DNA from: Lophium mytilinum | Taxonomy: Eukaryota; Ascomycota; Dothideomycetes; Mytilinidiales; Mytilinidiaceae | DNA length: 64,000 nt | Direction of reading: 5' to 3' | Assembly: GCA_010093605.1 (NCBI GenBank) | Contig: MU004199.1 | Coordinates: 875,609-939,608 of the forward strand | Shown: positions 32,679 through 44,913 of the stretch, piece by piece | How the letters are laid out: each line of letters starts with the position of its first letter | Numbering within the stretch: the first letter of the stretch is position 1 | Notes under the pieces: generated by a model | What the model was told of the DNA's origin: nothing | What the model saw: the letters and a program-made list of their open reading frames with translations, nothing else | The model's database searches: none | Program-made: the position numbers and the translations under genes

Positions 32679-35600
32679 ATGACAGACATCCCGTCGCTCA
32701 AGACGCATGCTGAGTCTCAGCTCGCCTCCATCCCGCCGTTTGGGGGCGCGCCGACCGTCCCGTACGCCAACGGCTCACCTGCCCTGGACGGCCCCGTTGA
32801 CGATGAAGAGTCCTCCACCATCAAGTGCATCTGCCGCTTTCCAGACGACGACGGCTCTACCGTCCTGTGCGAAAAGTGCGACACGTGGCAGCACATAGTC
32901 TGCTACTACGAGAGCCGCGACGTGCCCGACGTCCATGAGTGCGCCGACTGTTCACCCCGACAGCTCGACTCGAAACGGGCGGCAGATGTACAGCGACAGC
33001 TTCGGGAGGTTCACAATGCCGGCGAACGCAAGGGCAGACCCAAAACTGCAACAAAGAGCCACAAGAAGAAGATTAAGGATGCACCAGGCGCAGTCCAGAC
33101 AAACGGATGGGGCATCCACACCAACACCGACATACACTATGTCGCGACTCGGAAGAGCGAAAGCCCTCGGGACCTCCCTCCACCGGCGAAACGACCCAAG
33201 ACGGGCCACAGAGCCTCTGGGTCTGTCAACGTTCTCAGCCAAACACCCAATTTCGCACCCACTGTTCGGAAACGGGCTAGCTCGACCATGTACAACGGCC
33301 ATCAGAGCCCCGTCAAGTCACCAACCTCTCCCCAAACTAACGGCTACGCGATAGAAGAGTTTTCGCCCGAATTCCTTCGCCTTTATCGACAGCCCGAGCC
33401 TCAACCTATCCCTTCGAATTCATACGCAGACATCAGGATCACCGACGAAATCTTCACATGGCTCAAGGATCGCGAAAAGCTTGCAGAGGCCACAAACGGT
33501 ATGGAACCTGGCCAAGTCTTCCAAAGAGTCGAGAAGTCGATCGAGGAACTAGACGAACTGGCGCCGGTGATCACCAAACGGACGGAAGAAGACCCCAACA
33601 TTGTCGCACATGGCCTTCATCCGAAGTGGGAGTTCCTGACTGTCGAGTCGCCTGTAGCCACGGGCAGCTACATTGGGGAGCTGAAGGGCCAGATTGGAAA
33701 GAAGGTTGAATATAAGGATGACCCTTCTAATCGTTGGGAGTTACTGCAACATCCGGAGCCTTTCGTGTTCTTCCCCCCTCATTTACCCATCTACATCGAC
33801 GCTCGACGCGAAGGCACCATCCTACGATATACAAGACGAAGCTGCAATCCAAACATGACGATCAAGATCTTCACACAAAGCCCAGAACTCGGCTGCCACT
33901 TCTGCTTCATTGCGATAGACGACATCCAACCTGGAGAGGAACTGACCATCGGTTGGGACTTAAGTCCTGAGATCCGACAACTGCTCTCGAACTCTGTGAC
34001 GAACGGAGATCTACGAAAGGAGGGTTTCAAAAAGGTTGAGCAGTTCGCAAATTGGGTTGCTTGCGTGCTCGCAAACTTTGGCGGATGCGCTTGCGATCCG
34101 CAGGCTCCGCACAAGGGCAGGGAGTGCCTTCTAGAACGCGCCCGTCCTACTACAACCCAGTCAGAATCTGTCCTCAACCTGCACAAACCCACTAAAGGAA
34201 GACGATCGAAAAAGAACCAAATATCGCCGTTGAGCACCGGCCACGCTGTCAATAGCCGCGCCAACAGCGAAGCGTTCCACCGTGATGCGCACGATGATGA
34301 CCACGCCGACTTGCGCTCGACGTCTGGTTCCACTCGAAGTAAACAGGGCAGCCGCGACAATACACCTGGCACACATTTCTCGCTCGATGGTGTTGACATC
34401 AAGAATTCCGACCGTGAAAAGCGAAAAATCCAGCAGCAGGAACGACTTTTTGAACAACTGGAGTACGACGAACAACACGGGGGCAAGCGGCGGAAACGGC
34501 ATAGCGGTGGGTCGACCCTGAATACACCCACCGTTGGCAGTGTAGTAAGTTCTCGCTTCCCGACGATCTCGAACTCTTACGTGTTCGGCGCTAATCCTGA
34601 GACACAGAAGCATCTTGGCCATCCCGATCCCTTCCCTCCCACAACCTCCAACCACAAACAACGCACCCCAAACGGCTGCAACACTCGCAAATCCGTCGGC
34701 ATCAATGGAAGTCGTGGTTCTTCGAGCAAGACGACCGGTGGTTCGATGCAGTCACCCAAGCCGCGACCGGTGTACGCTGATGCCTCGACGCAAACCGAGC
34801 GCACGAATCATTCGAGTCCACCGATGTCGCCGGCATTGATTCAACCCCCGTCGCAACCCCCAATATCATTTAAAAGGAAGCTTCTTCTGCAAGCGAAAGA
34901 GGAGAGGTTGCAGCGCGAGAAACGTCGGTCGGTTAAGAGAGAGGTCGAATCGCCGGCTCTGCGAGATGTCATCGAGAGCAAACCTATAGAGGCCCCTGCT
35001 GCATCGCCTTCGCATCTTGGACCAGACCCGGATGGTGCCGACTGGAATGGCCTCGACACGTCTCAAGATGGCCCACAATTTAAGGACACAGCTACAACTG
35101 CGGCATTTGGACAGTCGGCAGAACCGGTACCAGCACCAGGCTCTGTGGAACAGGAGGATGTGGAAATGAAGGACTCCATACCGTTGCCTGCCAACGACGA
35201 GGGTGCTTCGACGCCGTCAAAAGTAAATGAGCCCGAAGGTCCCATACCACCTCCCCCGCCGTGGCCATCTGCATCATCTCACACACATACAACCCCTGCG
35301 CAACTTCAACGGCCTGCTGATCTTGCTATTCAACTTCCTCCTACTCCTGATTTCTCATCAAACACCCCTACTCTCGCTACTCCGTCGGTTGTCACCCCGG
35401 GCTCTGTCAACAGCGTAATAACGGGCGGCTTGCTTGCGCAGTCTCCATCCGCACTGGCACCTCCCGCACCTTTCGCCTCTCCTTCGATATCTAGCGCTGT
35501 TGCGGGGCCAACGCGTAAGAAGTTCAGCTTGAGCGATTACATGAGTAGGAAGAAGAAACTTGACCAGGGCACTCAATCGTCCGGCCAGTCTTCTGGAAGC

Positions 35601-35807
35601 CCTCCTAACCCCATGGATATCTCATCGACTGAGCCGGAGCCTTCGCAGATTCACATGGCGCCGTCTGAGGTGGCCATGAAAGTTGAAGCTGAGGCCGAGT
35701 CAGAGAAGCTTGCTTCGCACCCTCACACGGCACCGTCGGAGGCGGGCCCGCAAGTTGAGACTGACCTGGATAAGCTAGCTACGACTGATGCCATGGACGA
35801 AAGCTGA
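32679..35807 (+). CDS. SET3: PHD-finger and SET-domain protein, Set3-like (1042 aa)
   Basis: This is a single exon; the first ATG in frame is at 32679. The PHD finger (residues ~49-93) reads C-x-C..C-x2-C-x4-H-x2-C..C-x2-C (IKCICRFPDDDGSTVLCEKC, HIVCYY, HECADC). A SET domain follows at ~350-445 with YIDARREGT, RYTRRSCNPN and EELTIGWDLS. The typical catalytic Tyr region (LTxDY) is GW here, as in the Set3/MLL5 group, whose SET is thought to be inactive as a methyltransferase. Set3 scaffolds a histone deacetylase complex that reads H3K4 methylation through the PHD. The C-terminal half is long, Ser/Pro-rich and disordered, with a basic helix QAKEERLQREKRRSVKRE. Confidence 0.88.
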   Translation: MTDIPSLKTHAESQLASIPPFGGAPTVPYANGSPALDGPVDDEESSTIKCICRFPDDDGSTVLCEKCDTWQHIVCYYESRDVPDVHECADCSPRQLDSKRAADVQRQLREVHNAGERKGRPKTATKSHKKKIKDAPGAVQTNGWGIHTNTDIHYVATRKSESPRDLPPPAKRPKTGHRASGSVNVLSQTPNFAPTVRKRASSTMYNGHQSPVKSPTSPQTNGYAIEEFSPEFLRLYRQPEPQPIPSNSYADIRITDEIFTWLKDREKLAEATNGMEPGQVFQRVEKSIEELDELAPVITKRTEEDPNIVAHGLHPKWEFLTVESPVATGSYIGELKGQIGKKVEYKDDPSNRWELLQHPEPFVFFPPHLPIYIDARREGTILRYTRRSCNPNMTIKIFTQSPELGCHFCFIAIDDIQPGEELTIGWDLSPEIRQLLSNSVTNGDLRKEGFKKVEQFANWVACVLANFGGCACDPQAPHKGRECLLERARPTTTQSESVLNLHKPTKGRRSKKNQISPLSTGHAVNSRANSEAFHRDAHDDDHADLRSTSGSTRSKQGSRDNTPGTHFSLDGVDIKNSDREKRKIQQQERLFEQLEYDEQHGGKRRKRHSGGSTLNTPTVGSVVSSRFPTISNSYVFGANPETQKHLGHPDPFPPTTSNHKQRTPNGCNTRKSVGINGSRGSSSKTTGGSMQSPKPRPVYADASTQTERTNHSSPPMSPALIQPPSQPPISFKRKLLLQAKEERLQREKRRSVKREVESPALRDVIESKPIEAPAASPSHLGPDPDGADWNGLDTSQDGPQFKDTATTAAFGQSAEPVPAPGSVEQEDVEMKDSIPLPANDEGASTPSKVNEPEGPIPPPPPWPSASSHTHTTPAQLQRPADLAIQLPPTPDFSSNTPTLATPSVVTPGSVNSVITGGLLAQSPSALAPPAPFASPSISSAVAGPTRKKFSLSDYMSRKKKLDQGTQSSGQSSGSPPNPMDISSTEPEPSQIHMAPSEVAMKVEAEAESEKLASHPHTAPSEAGPQVETDLDKLATTDAMDES

Positions 35808-36828
35808 CGATGACTTCTCCCCTCCTCTCACCCACGGGGAAGCGCTGCGCACGACCCCATGCACGCTCACGCCTTCATGTACTATAATTACGAGCGGTTT
35901 TGTTTTGGCCCACGAATTGGGGACCTTCCCTCCTTTTTCTTCTCTTCCTTTTGTCCACTTTAATGCTGAGTTGCGGTTGCACTCACTATGGCGAACGACC
36001 CGGATACATCATCTTAGGGTCTACGGGGGGTATTTTGGGAGGAAATCAAGGCGTACTCGAGGCGTTTTCCTAACCTATGGCGGAAAACTTGGACCCGTGG
36101 AGGGTTAGATATCAAGCCGGGTTTCTGGACTAGGTAGTCGATGAAGTATGTTGTGTTGTTGTGCGATTAATGTGCCGTTGATATGAGTGACGTGGATGTG
36201 CAAGGAGTCTCCGTGCCTTACTTGTTAGAAGTGAAGGCCAGATCGCTCGACAGAGGAAGTCTTGAAGAAAATGTCAAAGAAAATGTGAAATTTGACGAAC
36301 TGTACAGTTGTTAATAAGACTTCCAAGCGATTTGATTCACCAAGATATGCACAAGTGACTAGGTTTCGTACCAAAGCAAACGATAGGATACTTGCTAAAC
36401 TCATCATACGGATTTTATAAGTACGCTAGCTTTCATACGATTTATATGAGACTTACGTATATGTTTGAGCCTATCACCCATATATGTCTATCTTGTGATT
36501 GGAGTTGCGGAGTCAAAGGAGTCAACCCCGAAGGCCGTGCCTACCCTCAATACCCTTGTATGCTACAAGGATACTTGTCCTATGTACTAAAAGGCCCTAG
36601 CGGGGTAGCGGCGGTGAGATTCCAACGTCGATGATATTTCTCCCTTCCTCTCTATGCTTACTACTGCAGGCAACGTTCCCACGACTTATCACACGTTTGT
36701 CTCAATGCACATCCAGCCCAACTCAATCCCTCCGCGTTTGCTGCTTTGTTCATGGTGGAAGGGAGGTCCGTTTGTTATATGTTGAATTGCGTCGTCACCC
36801 TCCCTCGCCTCAATTCAATCCGATCCCA
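35808..36828. other. Intergenic
   Basis: 3' region of the Set3-like gene and promoter of the ABC transporter. No gene seen. Confidence 0.5.
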
Positions 36829-39800
36829 ATGGCGGACTACCAAGTACCGCTGGCATATAATGCCACACCGCATACTTACGTAGCGGAGGCCTCATCGCGA
36901 TGTTCGATATGGGTAAGCTGAGTATGAAATATGTGTATGCGTCTGTAATTTCTAATTCGGAATCAATGAAGGATCCTCAAAGAGCACGCTTCAATATCTG
37001 CTTCCTTCCCGTCGTCTCCGCGATACCGGCAGTGGTAGCACTGCTGATCGTTTTTGCGTATTGCATTTCTCAATTCCGCGTGTCTCGGCCAAAATGGACG
37101 AAGGCATTTATTGCGGAAGTCAAGGAAGACGCCGATGAGCTGGAGGTGCCCAGCAGACGCCTAAGCTTTTGGACTTGGTGCCTTATGGTACTATCATGCG
37201 TAGGGTTCGCGATGTCAATCACGACGGTGTTCTATCCCTATCGTCGCGTGACGGCGACCTATTCAGTTCTCGCATGGGTACGTAGGTCCCCGACATGCTC
37301 GTCTATGGCTGACAGATTAGACAGGCCATTTCTTTGGCAATGGTTGTATTGAAGCGCCCGAACACTGCTCCTATACCATTACTCGTTCTCTGGCTTGCTC
37401 TATTTGTTGCCGATTGCATCACGCTAACCCGCACTCACACCACTCTAGCTGGCGAAGACGCCCCCACCATCGTCGGGGCTGTGGCCGCGCTTGCGGGGAT
37501 GATTGTAATTCTTTGTATGCCACTGCGCGACTCTGAACTGCCCAACGAGGAGATCAGCACTGTGTTTACGCCACCAATTTCAACTCTACGCACCCCAGAA
37601 GATAACCTGACGCCCTGGCAGTGGATGTCGGTATCCTGGATGGCTCCTCTCGTCTCATTGGGCTCAAAACGACAGATTCACGATGAAGACGTTTGGGATC
37701 TGGGGTACGAGTTCAAGCATAGACGACTCCATGATGTGTTCCGGGAGCTGCGAGGGTCGGTGATCAGGCGATTACTGAAAGCGAACGGACTGGACCTTGC
37801 CATTACCACTCTTCTAAGCATTGTTGAGCTTTTCGCAAACCTTGCGGCGCCGGTGTTGTTGCAGCAACTTCTCCGGTCGATGGAAGACCGTGATGCGCCC
37901 AGGAGCGCGGCGATCACGTTTGCTGCTTTATCGCTCATCGTTCGTTTAGTGGCAAGCCAGTCGTCGGTGTTTAATCTGTGGTTCTGTAGGCGCGCGTATG
38001 AGCGATCGAGGGGAGAGATGATTACGATGCTCTATGAGAAGACGCTGAATCGGAAGATTGTATCTGCTCGGCCTACGGACGTGTGGGAGGAGAGCTCTAA
38101 TGGGAATGGCCTTACACACAGCCAGTCAAATGGCGAAACGAACGGGAGCTCTAATCACAAGAGTACCAAGACTAGATATTCAAGGATGTTATGGAATAAG
38201 ATGTCTCATTTTGTCTCATTACCATTTCGATGGGTCAACGTCGGGAAGGCTCCTGAAGTGGTTAAGGAACCGGCCTCGATGGGCAAGATCTTGAATCTGA
38301 TGAGGTTAGTTTCTTGTCTACTAATTGCCGAACTCGAAACTCACTAGTAATCTAGGAACGATGTATATGAGGTGGCACAGAGGTAATTCACAATCATTAT
38401 TTCTTGAGCTATGCTGATAAACCTTAGGTTCTGGGAGTTCCCTAATCTTATCACAAAGCCACTCGGCATGGTTTTATCGATTGTTCTCGTCTGGAGAATT
38501 CTTGGATGGCCATGTCTCCTCGGAATGCTGACAGTCATACTCGCCCAGGTCATCAATGCCTTCATTGCCCGCGCTATCATACGCTGGGAGCGGAAGCGCA
38601 GAATTGCAACCGATGGAAAACTCCAAAAGATATCTCAATTCGTTGAAGCAATCCGCCATCTCCGCTGGTATGGATGGCAGGACACATGGCTTACCGAAAT
38701 TATGGAAGCAAGACAGCATGAGTTGAATCTCCGAATCGTAACGGGAGTCCTTCGTCTCTTTATTTACTATTTCAATTCTCTCGCAAGCGGTCTCTTCCCC
38801 GTGGTCGCGTTTGCCGCTTTCACGACGTTAGCGGGTCAACCGTTGCGAGTAGATATCGCATTTCCAGCTCTCAATCTTTTCACCATGCTGGAAGAAAACC
38901 TGCGCGAGATTCCAAATTTGATAACGGTCTTATTGAACGCGGCCGTTGCAGTCGATCGAATCGAGGCCTTCATGAGCGAGCCGGACAAGGAGCATTTTGA
39001 GACGCCGCCGACCACCACTACACAGCTGGAATTGAAGAATGCTTCTTTTGCATGGCCTGGTGCCGATGAAGATACATTGCACGATGTGTCGCTCTCCTTT
39101 CCACCGGGATTGACAATAGTCTATGGAGAAGTCGCGTCAGGAAAGACAGCATTGTTACAAGCCCTCCTTGGCGAACTGGATAAAACAGGAGGCGATATTA
39201 CCCGGCCAGACGAGATGATTGGATATTGCGCGCAGACTCCTTGGCTACAAAGCATGAGTATTCGCGAAAACATTCTCTTCTCCTCGCCCTACGAAGTGGC
39301 TCGATATAAAGAGGTTCTGGATGCTTGCGCTCTGCTAGCCGATATGGCGAATTTTAAGGATGGAGATCTTTCAAACGTTGGAGAGAACGGTGTAGGCCTA
39401 TCAGGAGGACAGAAAGCGCGCGTGGCGTTGGCAAGAGCGGTGTATAGTAGGTCTCGGATTTTGTTTCTCGACGACCCGATCTCTGCTCTTGACCATCAAA
39501 CCGCCGAAAAAATCGTTCAAAAGTGTCTTTCTGGCCCGTTAATGAAAGACCGGACTATAGTCCTAGTGACTCACCGCACGGAACTATGCCATGGTCTTGC
39601 GAAACAATGGGTGGAAATGTCGGAAGGGAAAGCAACTTTGTCGGATCACTTTACAGAGTCAGCGAATACCCTGCATAAGGTCAAATCCCCGGAAGCTCTA
39701 GACGAGGCTGAAGTCAAGAGACGAGAAGAGGAACAGCTTGCTGCAATCCCTGACAAGTTTATCGAGGAAGAGCATCGAGCGCATGGCGGAGTCCAAGCGC

Positions 39801-41649
39801 ACGTCTACTGGCAGTATATCAAGGGCGGGAAACTGAAATGGTGGTTCATTTTGGTTGTCACCATGTCATCATATCGCGTTCTCGATCTCGCAAATACCTG
39901 GTTCATCAAAGCTTGGGGTGAGCGATACGACCAAGTCAAACAACAAGGCCTATCCGGTATTTACGATGGCCTCCCGCAGCCGGAGGATAACATCATTCCA
40001 TGGCTCGTTGTGTTCACGTTGATCCAGTTCACCATTTCTTTCTTCTTGGTCCTCACTCAAGGAATCATGCAGATCATCACCTACTTTACGGGGAAGCGGC
40101 TGTTCAGGGACGTCATGGACCGCGTAGCGCACGCATCCTTCCGTTTCTACGATATCACTCCTGTCGGCCGCCTTATGAATAGGCTCACGTCTGATATCAA
40201 CACGATTGATGGGAACATTAGTGTTGGGTTTGCATCCGCGGCTTGGTCTACTATCTCTTGGATTACCTCGCTTTGCATCATTGCGTCGGTTACTCCGGTG
40301 TTTCTCGTGTTTTCTTTGGCTCTTGCGGCGGCTTTTGTGCTCATTTTTAGACGCTTCCTTCCTACATCGCAAAGCTTGCGGCGCCTCGAGGTATGTATGC
40401 CCGATCTCTGCTAAAGTTTGACACGCTGACAGAGTCCCAGATGGTATCTCTAAGCCCGCTCATGTCCAATTTCGGTGCTCTATTAGATGGTTTGACGACA
40501 GTCAGAGGTAAGACAATACATTTTAGCTACTCCATTGACGATTCTAACAAGACTTCTAGCGTTCTCTGCTCAGCATAGATTTCAAGAGCGTGTCATTGAA
40601 GTTACGGATAAGTTTCAGAAAATGGATCATTTCTATTGGAGTCTCCAAGCCTGGTTGACATATCGATTCGACACCCTCTCTGCATTCGCCACCCTCATTC
40701 TTACCTTACTAGCCATCTACACCAACGTAACCCCCGGCCTAACCGCCTTCGTCCTCATCGCCGCCTCAAAATGTGCGTAACCCCAACCTCCCCCATCCCC
40801 CCATCCTAACACCCCCCAGTCGTCCTCTCAACCCACATCCTCTGCAAACAATACGGCGCCCTCCAAATGGACTTCGTCTCCGTCGAGCGCGTCGTCGAGC
40901 TCCTCTCCCTCGAAACCGAACCCCCCGGCACCGTCCACCCCCCGGCCTGGTGGCCCTCCCTCACCGGCGACATCGTCTTCGAAAACGTCACCGCCCGCTA
41001 CGCGCCCCACCTCGACCCCTGCCTCACCGACATTTCCCTCCGCATCCCCGCCGGCTCCAACACCGCCATCATTGGCCGCACCGGCTCGGGGAAATCAACC
41101 CTCGCCCTCTCCCTCCTCGCGACCATCACGCCGGAAAGCGGCCGCATCTTGATTGATGACGTGGATTTAGCGACGGTTGATAAACATAAGCTGCGCCAAC
41201 GCGTCACCTTCCTCGCGCAGGACCCCGTGCTCTTCCCCGGGAGCATGCGGGCGAACCTCGACCCGCTGTCCGAATACTCGGACACGGCGTGCGCGGGCGT
41301 GCTGGCGAAGATCGCGGGGCGCCACGGGTGGACGCTCGATATGACGATTGATGCTGGCGGGCGCGGGCTGAGTCAGGGACAGCGGCAGCTGGTGGGGCTG
41401 GCGCGGGCGATGTTGAGAAGGAGTAGCGTGGTGATTCTGGATGAGGCGACGGCGAGTATTGATGTGGAGACGGCGCAGCGGATTCAGCAGGTTTTGAGGG
41501 AGGAGATGAGGGGGAGTACGGTGATTACGATTGCGCATCGGTTGGAGGCGGTTAGGGGGGCGGATTTTTGTGTGGTGTTGGGGAGGGGGAGGGTGGTGAA
41601 AGCGGGAGCGGCGCGGGAAATGGGGGAGGTTGGGGGGCTGTTGGGGTAG
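36829..41649 (+). CDS. Full-length ABCC (MRP-type) transporter (1491 aa)
   Basis: There are eight exons: 36829-36912, 36972-37277, 37325-38304, 38356-38382, 38428-40390, 40435-40507, 40560-40772 and 40820-41649; phases close at every junction. Exon 4 is a 27-nt microexon (NDVYEVAQR). An N-terminal TMD0 is followed by two TMD-NBD halves. NBD1: Walker A GEVASGKT, signature LSGGQKARV, Walker B ILFLDDP. NBD2: Walker [10 protein letters not shown], signature LSQGQRQL, Walker B VVILDEA, H-loop TIAHR. NBD1 carries Asp-Asp-Pro in place of the catalytic Glu, the usual asymmetry of ABCC proteins. The family exports conjugates and drugs at the vacuole or plasma membrane. The last exon is much richer in GC than the others. 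Confidence 0.93.
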
Positions 41650-42783
41650 AGAGGCGGGTAGACGGGGAGGGTGTTGGGGTTTGTATGTAGGGAGATTGCT
41701 ACGTGATTGGGATGTGGGTTGTAGATAAGGGAGATCTCTGAAATAAGTAGGTTGTAGGTATGAAAATTTCCATGGTTCTCTTCGTAAGCTCCTTGAAGTC
41801 ACGACGAGGTTTGGCACATGACTATCGCACTATGTGGGCACGTGCCTTGCTGGCCGTGTTGGACTGCGTGGGGGGAAATATCGAATTTGTACGTAGGGAA
41901 ACCCCCGACATGGTTTGTAAGTTGAGAATCTCTATTTTTCTTGTCATCTGCCCTTTCGGAGTTGCGACGAGGTTTGGGTATGAATGTCACGCTGCTTGGG
42001 CAAGCACTTTGCTAGCCGTAACAACCTTTTGGGGGGGAGATATTGGGCGTATTCATGGCGGTCACGACGCGATATGAAGGTGGTTTGTGAGTAGAGAAAT
42101 CTCCGAGATGGTTTGCAAGCTACCAGTTTCTATGGTTTCGTATTATTTGCTCCCTCGGAGTTGCGTCTAGGCTGAAGCATATGAATATCACACCGTCTGG
42201 GCACGCGGGCGGAGGTTTGAGGTTTGTACGTCTGAGGAATAGCACGCAATTGAAATGCAATTGTAGGTAGGGCAATCTCCGACATAGTTTCTAAGTATAA
42301 GAAGCTCCATAATGTTCTTACCGTCAGTATTTCAAAAGCCGCGTTAAGATTTTGGCACATGAATATCAGCACCTGCTAGCCATGCTGATTGGGAAGTTCT
42401 TTTCTTGATTCAGAGATGAAAAGCGCTTAGGGAGAGGGTCTGTCGGTGGGGATGGAACCCTAATCTCCACTATATTGAAGGTTTCAATATGGGTCAAGAG
42501 TCTTATATACCGTTTGGTACACCCCAGCGACGACAAATCTACATACACAGGCTGGCTACGTCTTCGCGAGGTATTGTAGAAAGCCATATTAATAAGGCAT
42601 CTTATTTCATTCACTGTATAGTCTCACACCTAAAACGCATATGTGCGGCCCGCTGTTGTCTGCACTGGCCCGGCCTCCAATATTTAAGGGCCTTCCCTAC
42701 TTGCCGTTTGTTCCTTTCACAGCTCTTCATCCACACGACCAATTTATTAACACCCATAGCGAGTTAAGTATTATTGTAGCAAC
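41650..42783. other. Intergenic with degenerate repeat array
   Basis: No gene is seen. The repeat array at 41757-42376 is listed separately. 42430-42530 has tRNA-like fragments that do not fold properly. Confidence 0.5.
41757..42376. repeat. Degenerate tandem array, ~170-200 bp period, four units
   Basis: Units begin near 41757, 41910, 42108 and 42279. Each contains the ordered landmarks G(A/T)CATGGTTTGTAAG..., TTTCTATGGTTTC..., CGGAGTTGCG(A/T)C..AGG, GCATATGAATATCAC and GGGCACG..TGCTAGCC, at 60-75% identity by eye. Spacing varies because of deletions. No coding potential. Confidence 0.6.
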
Positions 42784-44483
42784 ATGAACAGCATCACTAT
42801 CGATGAGGCTGCTAGCTTACGCAGTGAGCTTGCTGCACTAGAAGAGATACATTCGCAGCTACAGAATGATCGAGAACAAGTGGGAGGCCAGAAAAAAGAG
42901 CTGTGCGATCAACGAACAGAACTTTCTAGGCAGCAAGCGGAGCTTGTGAAGCAACAAGCAGAACTCGCGAAGCAGCAAGCACAATTCGCAAAGCAGGATC
43001 AGGCCCTGGGCGTACGGGAAGTTCAGATTGGCGATAAAGTCGAAGATAACCAAGCAGAGATATTGGTGAGCGATCGTCTCGATCCTTACCTCCATCTTCT
43101 TTGCCTCAAGTAAGCTGTCTAACGTTTGTGTCTGCACGTAATAGGTAATCCGGAAAAAGCTCAGGCAATATCGAGACATCCAACAGATTGAGCCGAACCC
43201 TCCACACCACGGCCCTTCCGAGACCCAGTCAATTCCGACTGTCTCCATTCAGAGAGCCGTTGCTCATATACCAGTGCAGCATTCTCCAATCGCGTCCGCA
43301 TCCGACACGATTACCGTTCGGTCCACACCAGTGGCGGGATTCACCCAAAACAATCCCAAAAGACGACCTATCGATCAGTCGAAAGTTGGTATCATTGTGA
43401 TGCAAGGAGGAGGCATCTATCTCCAGCAATACGAGCATGTGGTTCAGATGGATGATGGAAGATGGGTATCACTGAAATGTCACCTCTGCGGTATCAACGT
43501 GAACATTTCGACTGGTGGATATATGAAGGGACTACGAGGATTCAGATTACATCTCGAAAAAGCCCACGATATATCCCAGGACAGCCTTGCCCAGGCGCTA
43601 GTTCAGTGCTGTGATAGGGAACTCACTCAAACTCAGGTCGACGCTCTCCGATTGAGACTGCCTGGAGCTCCCAGAATGACCAAGTTCGGAAAAAAGAAAG
43701 ATGAGGAAGGGAGAAACCTTATCGCCATAGTAAGCAGTCTGCGACTCACTTCTCAAACTGGTGAGATCGACGAACCGGCTATTGAGCAGACCGAGATCCA
43801 TACTTCCAGTCCCGGACTCGTCAGCGTCGAGCGCGTAAAACGAAAGAGAGATTCAAATGAGTCGTCTGGTTGCACTACGAACATTGCAACAGACGAAATC
43901 GTCGGTGAGGATGGTCGGAGCACCGTTCTCCAAGGTGGACACACGGACAAGAGAGCTCGCAATAACGAACTTACGTAAGTCAAAACATATACGATTGCAA
44001 CTCGCTCTCCGATATCGCAAGTTTTCTACAAAATAGTCAGACGCTGATTAGCAATACAATAGACGCAGCTCACTTGGACTACGTCCGAATCCACCCGCTA
44101 CGCAAAAGGCCCTCGCTGAGTCCCACCATGACGATAACATGGGTGATACTCTGACCCAACTGGAAGAGGTGTGCCCATGCAACCTCTCAAATCATCGTTG
44201 TTCCATGCTAAGAGGCTGTCGTATGATTAAGATCTGTACCGTAAGTACTTTGTCCTTCAAAGAAGACGATATCGGATTATCGAGCTGACATGTTGTCTCC
44301 TCATAGGAAAAGAAAGGTGATCATGACGAAACTTGCCAGCAGGACGCTCACAACATAAAGCCATCTTGCAGTACCATCAAAAGCCATAGGAAGTGTCAAG
44401 TAAAAGACTGTCAATATGGTCATGATAGGCGTCGCGCTCGGGAGAGACTCTACCATTACCCGAACGAGTGTTCTAACCATTAG
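42784..44483 (+). CDS. Coiled coil + long-loop C2H2 finger + C-terminal Cys/His module (488 aa)
   Basis: There are four exons: 42784-43065, 43145-43974, 44063-44240 and 44307-44483; all phases close. Exon 1 is a heptad-rich coiled coil with repeats of QQAEL(V/A)KQQ. Exon 2 holds one finger at ~200-240: WVSLKC-x2-C-x(~18)-GFRLH-x4-H, followed by the conserved LTQTQVDALRLRLPGA, then a basic NLS-like VKRKRD. Exons 3 and 4 carry the C-terminal module: C-P-C-x2-S-N-H-x-C-x5-C-x5-C, intron, H-D-x2-C-x8-P-S-C-x8-C-x4-C-x2-G-H-D and a last C-x2-H at the stop. C-x8-C-x4-C-x3-H fits a CCCH zinc finger. Four other genes in this window share the module. Nuclear nucleic-acid binding is inferred; I know no named family. 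Confidence 0.75.
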
Positions 44484-44913
44484 GCCAGATCCGTGGAGGT
44501 TCCATATGCACTGGGAGCTATCATGGGAATTGGGGAGAGAGGCTAGGGAACACTTCAGAGGCTTTCCTGCCATGTGCGTACAAATTCGCCCAAAATTGTG
44601 GTTATGACCGGCTACCACGTGATAGATAGTGTATGTTACAATAACTACTACGTTTTAGTCGCATAACCTTTGGCAATGGAATGATTGATTCCCACTTCAC
44701 TCCTTTCATCTCACCCATTGTTAAGCGAGGAACATCCACTTCACCCCCCTCAGTTCACCCTAACTTCAAGCGAGGAACAAGCACGTGCGTCCGCCCCACC
44801 TTCTTGCTTACTAACCACTCTCTTATATTCTGCAGCTTCCTGAACCTAGCTGTTGCCCACCTCCCTCACTCACTGTGCATCGTCTCATTGCGCTCAACAT
44901 AGAGGCCGACGCT
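44484..44913. other. Intergenic
   Basis: Short spacer between two co-directional module genes. 44690-44790 has an imperfect direct repeat (TTCA(T/C)..CACCC..TTAAGCGAGGAACA occurring twice, ~58 bp apart). No gene. Confidence 0.4.

Noticed and set aside
41167-41817. 216-aa minus-strand frame over the ABC transporter
   Set aside because: Shadow of the GC-rich last exon; its composition (Pro/Arg/His) is not protein-like.
42430-42530. tRNA-like sequence on the minus strand (GTCGCTG...CACCGAC ends, GGGTTCC loop)
   Set aside because: The acceptor ends nearly pair, but the T and anticodon stems do not form and no sensible anticodon results.
44420-44497. tRNA-like stretch on the minus strand (TGGCCTAATGGTTAG)
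   Set aside because: It is the 3' coding end of the module gene read backwards; the stop codon and conserved residues explain it.
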